This document shows, one piece after another, positions 39,875-41,196 of a stretch of 41,196 nt of DNA. Under the pieces are notes generated by a model. The model had not been told where the DNA came from, searched no databases, and saw only the letters and a program-made list of their open reading frames with translations. A program made the position numbers and the translations under genes. The stretch comes from an uncultured Halanaerobiales bacterium (lineage in GTDB: Bacteria; Bacillota; Halanaerobiia; Halanaerobiales; M55B127): NCBI GenBank assembly GCA_913055675.1, contig CAJXKY010000019.1, positions 1 to 41,196 on the forward strand. The letters run 5' to 3'. Within the stretch, counting starts at the first letter, position 1; every line of letters begins with the position of its first letter.

Positions 39875-41196
39875 ATGAAGAATAAATTTGGTGTATTATT
39901 GTTGTCATTAATTTTAGTATTTTCAGTAGTTAGTATCGTAGGAGCACAGGAAGATGTGAAAAACCCAAATACTTATACTCATGTAACAATTGGGAATCAA
40001 AGTACATTAGATCCACATTATTCATATGACACAGCTAGTTCAGAAGTTATTGATAATGTATATGAATGTTTAATTCAGTATCAAGGTGAATCAATTAATG
40101 AATTTTCACCTTTACTAGCAACTAAAGTACCTTCCAGAGAAAATGGTCTTATCTCTGAAGATGGTACAGAATATACTTTCCCAATAAGGGAAGGTGTTCA
40201 ATTTAGTAATGGAGATCCTTTAACTCCAGAAGACGTTAAGTATAGTTTCATGAGAGGTATGGTTATGGATCGTACAGCTGGTCCAATGTGGATGATTTTT
40301 GAACCTCTCTTTGGATATGCAGCCTCATTATCTGATGTAACTGAAGAGGTTGTTGGTGTAGAAGATCCAACAAAATTAACAGCTGATCAATCAGCTGAAG
40401 TTTATAAAGTATTAGATGAAAAGATAACTATTGATGGTAACGAAGTTACATTCCATCTAGCTAATCCTTATCCTCCATTCTTAAATATTGTAGCTCAACA
40501 TGCTGCTTGGTCAAGTATACTTAATAAAGAATGGAGTATTGAACAAGGGGCTTGGGATGGTAGCCCGGAAACAATAGCAGATTATCACGATCCAGTTAAA
40601 GAAGATGACCCACTTTATGATACAATGATGGGTACTGGACCATTTGTATTAACCGAATGGGTAAATGGAGATCGTGTAGTCTTTAAGAGAAATGAAAATT
40701 ATTGGCGTAAACCTGCTGACTTTAAAACTGTTATAATTAAGAATATTGATGAACCAACTACACGTATTTTACTTCTACAACGTGGTGATGCTGATTCAAT
40801 AGCATTAGATTATCAATATTTCTCACAAATTGAAGGAAATGAAAATATTAGAATTGAAAAAGGTATTCCAGTATTACAGAACTTAGATATGTTATTTAAC
40901 TGGACAATCAATACTAAAGGTAATGATTATATAGGTAGCGGAAAATTAGATGGGGAAGGTATTCCAGCTGACTTCTTTACAGATGTTCATGTAAGAAAAG
41001 GTTTCAGTTATGTATTTAATTACAAAGCATTTATGGAAGAAGTAAGACAGGGACAGTCTAAAAAGCTTCGTGGTCCTATTGTTGATCCATTACTAGGATA
41101 TGATGAAGATTCTGCAGTTTATGAATTAGATCTTGAAAAAGCTGAAGAACACTTCAAACAAGCTTGGGATGGCCAAGTTTGGGAAAAAGGATTTAA
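39875..41196 (+). CDS. Oligopeptide ABC transporter substrate-binding protein (partial)
   Basis: The gene runs off the window; about 440 codons are present. It has a signal peptide (MKNKFGVLLLSLILVFSVV to VGAQ, about residues 1-25) and the SBP family 5 pattern. HVTIGNQSTLDPHYSYDTASSEVIDNVYECL starts the binding fold, followed by FPIREGVQFSNGDPLTPEDVKYSFMR, NPYPPFL, GTGPFVLTEWVNGDRVVFKRNENYWR and DVHVRKGFSYVFNY. Such proteins capture oligo- or dipeptides (some bind sugars or nickel) for an Opp/Dpp importer. There is no lipobox cysteine, so it is not a typical lipoprotein. The start ATG follows AAGGAGG. Transporter genes would be expected downstream. Confidence 0.93.
   Translation, partial: MKNKFGVLLLSLILVFSVVSIVGAQEDVKNPNTYTHVTIGNQSTLDPHYSYDTASSEVIDNVYECLIQYQGESINEFSPLLATKVPSRENGLISEDGTEYTFPIREGVQFSNGDPLTPEDVKYSFMRGMVMDRTAGPMWMIFEPLFGYAASLSDVTEEVVGVEDPTKLTADQSAEVYKVLDEKITIDGNEVTFHLANPYPPFLNIVAQHAAWSSILNKEWSIEQGAWDGSPETIADYHDPVKEDDPLYDTMMGTGPFVLTEWVNGDRVVFKRNENYWRKPADFKTVIIKNIDEPTTRILLLQRGDADSIALDYQYFSQIEGNENIRIEKGIPVLQNLDMLFNWTINTKGNDYIGSGKLDGEGIPADFFTDVHVRKGFSYVFNYKAFMEEVRQGQSKKLRGPIVDPLLGYDEDSAVYELDLEKAEEHFKQAWDGQVWEKGF

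Noticed and set aside
1..41196. CRISPR arrays, tRNA or rRNA genes, phage genes
   Set aside because: No regularly spaced repeats, no cloverleaf with a CCA-ready end and no rRNA-like segments were seen on reading both strands; a tRNAscan or CRISPR finder was not run.

Overview
The window is AT-rich DNA (well under 35% G+C by eye) from a low-GC, anaerobic, Bacillota-type bacterium. Genes start with strong AGGAGG or AGGTGAT Shine-Dalgarno (SD) sites, and GTG and TTG starts are common. Promoters are TTGACA/TATAAT-like with 16-19 bp spacers. The gene content (indolepyruvate:ferredoxin oxidoreductase, molybdenum cofactor synthesis, several c-di-GMP proteins, oligopeptide uptake) suits a fermentative anaerobe such as a member of the Halanaerobiales or Clostridia. 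That placement is inference; there is no rRNA gene to test it.

Layout. 1-3.5 kb: a small secreted protein gene on the minus strand, then degraded non-coding DNA carrying a complete group II intron (about 939-3031, minus). The intron sits in the U-tract of a Rho-independent terminator, the site preference known for group IIC introns. 3.5-10.5 kb: a c-di-GMP neighbourhood. It holds a ComFB-like gene, two c-di-GMP-I (GEMM-I) riboswitch aptamers in series ahead of a 73-residue exported peptide, a convergent HD-GYP phosphodiesterase with a cupin domain, the iorAB pair, and a diguanylate cyclase with duplicated PAS domains. 10.5-14.7 kb: a broken Xre-type regulator, a nitronate monooxygenase-like flavoprotein, a geranylgeranyl-reductase-type flavoprotein and a cytoplasmic alpha-amylase. 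14.7-19.1 kb: a TetR regulator heading a MacB/LolCDE-type ABC exporter operon, then FxsA. 19.2-24.1 kb: an AlaX-type tRNA editing protein, a baeRF-like protein, a zinc-dependent phospholipase C-like protein, KptA and a LysM/M23 cell-wall protein. 24.1-26.9 kb: a Zn/Cd efflux operon (P1B-ATPase plus SmtB/CadC repressor) with a recognisable SmtB-type operator. 26.9-29.6 kb (minus): iscS-iscU-mnmA. 29.8-35.3 kb: modABC with moeA-like, moaA, moaC, MOSC and a Cys-rich small protein. 35.6-39.6 kb: polA-mutM-coaE. 39.9 kb to the end: an oligopeptide-binding lipoprotein-like or secreted protein cut off by the window edge.

The most unusual part is 3.8-4.1 kb. Aptamer 1 is followed by a terminator. Aptamer 2 ends in a P1 helix that would bury the SD site of the exported peptide. 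The linker carries strands complementary to aptamer 1 P1, to the 5' strand that covers aptamer 2 P1, and to the aptamer 2 core. This looks like a composite c-di-GMP sensor whose two aptamers can communicate. A c-di-GMP hydrolase, a c-di-GMP synthase and a ComFB-family protein (a family reported to bind c-di-GMP) lie within 7 kb.
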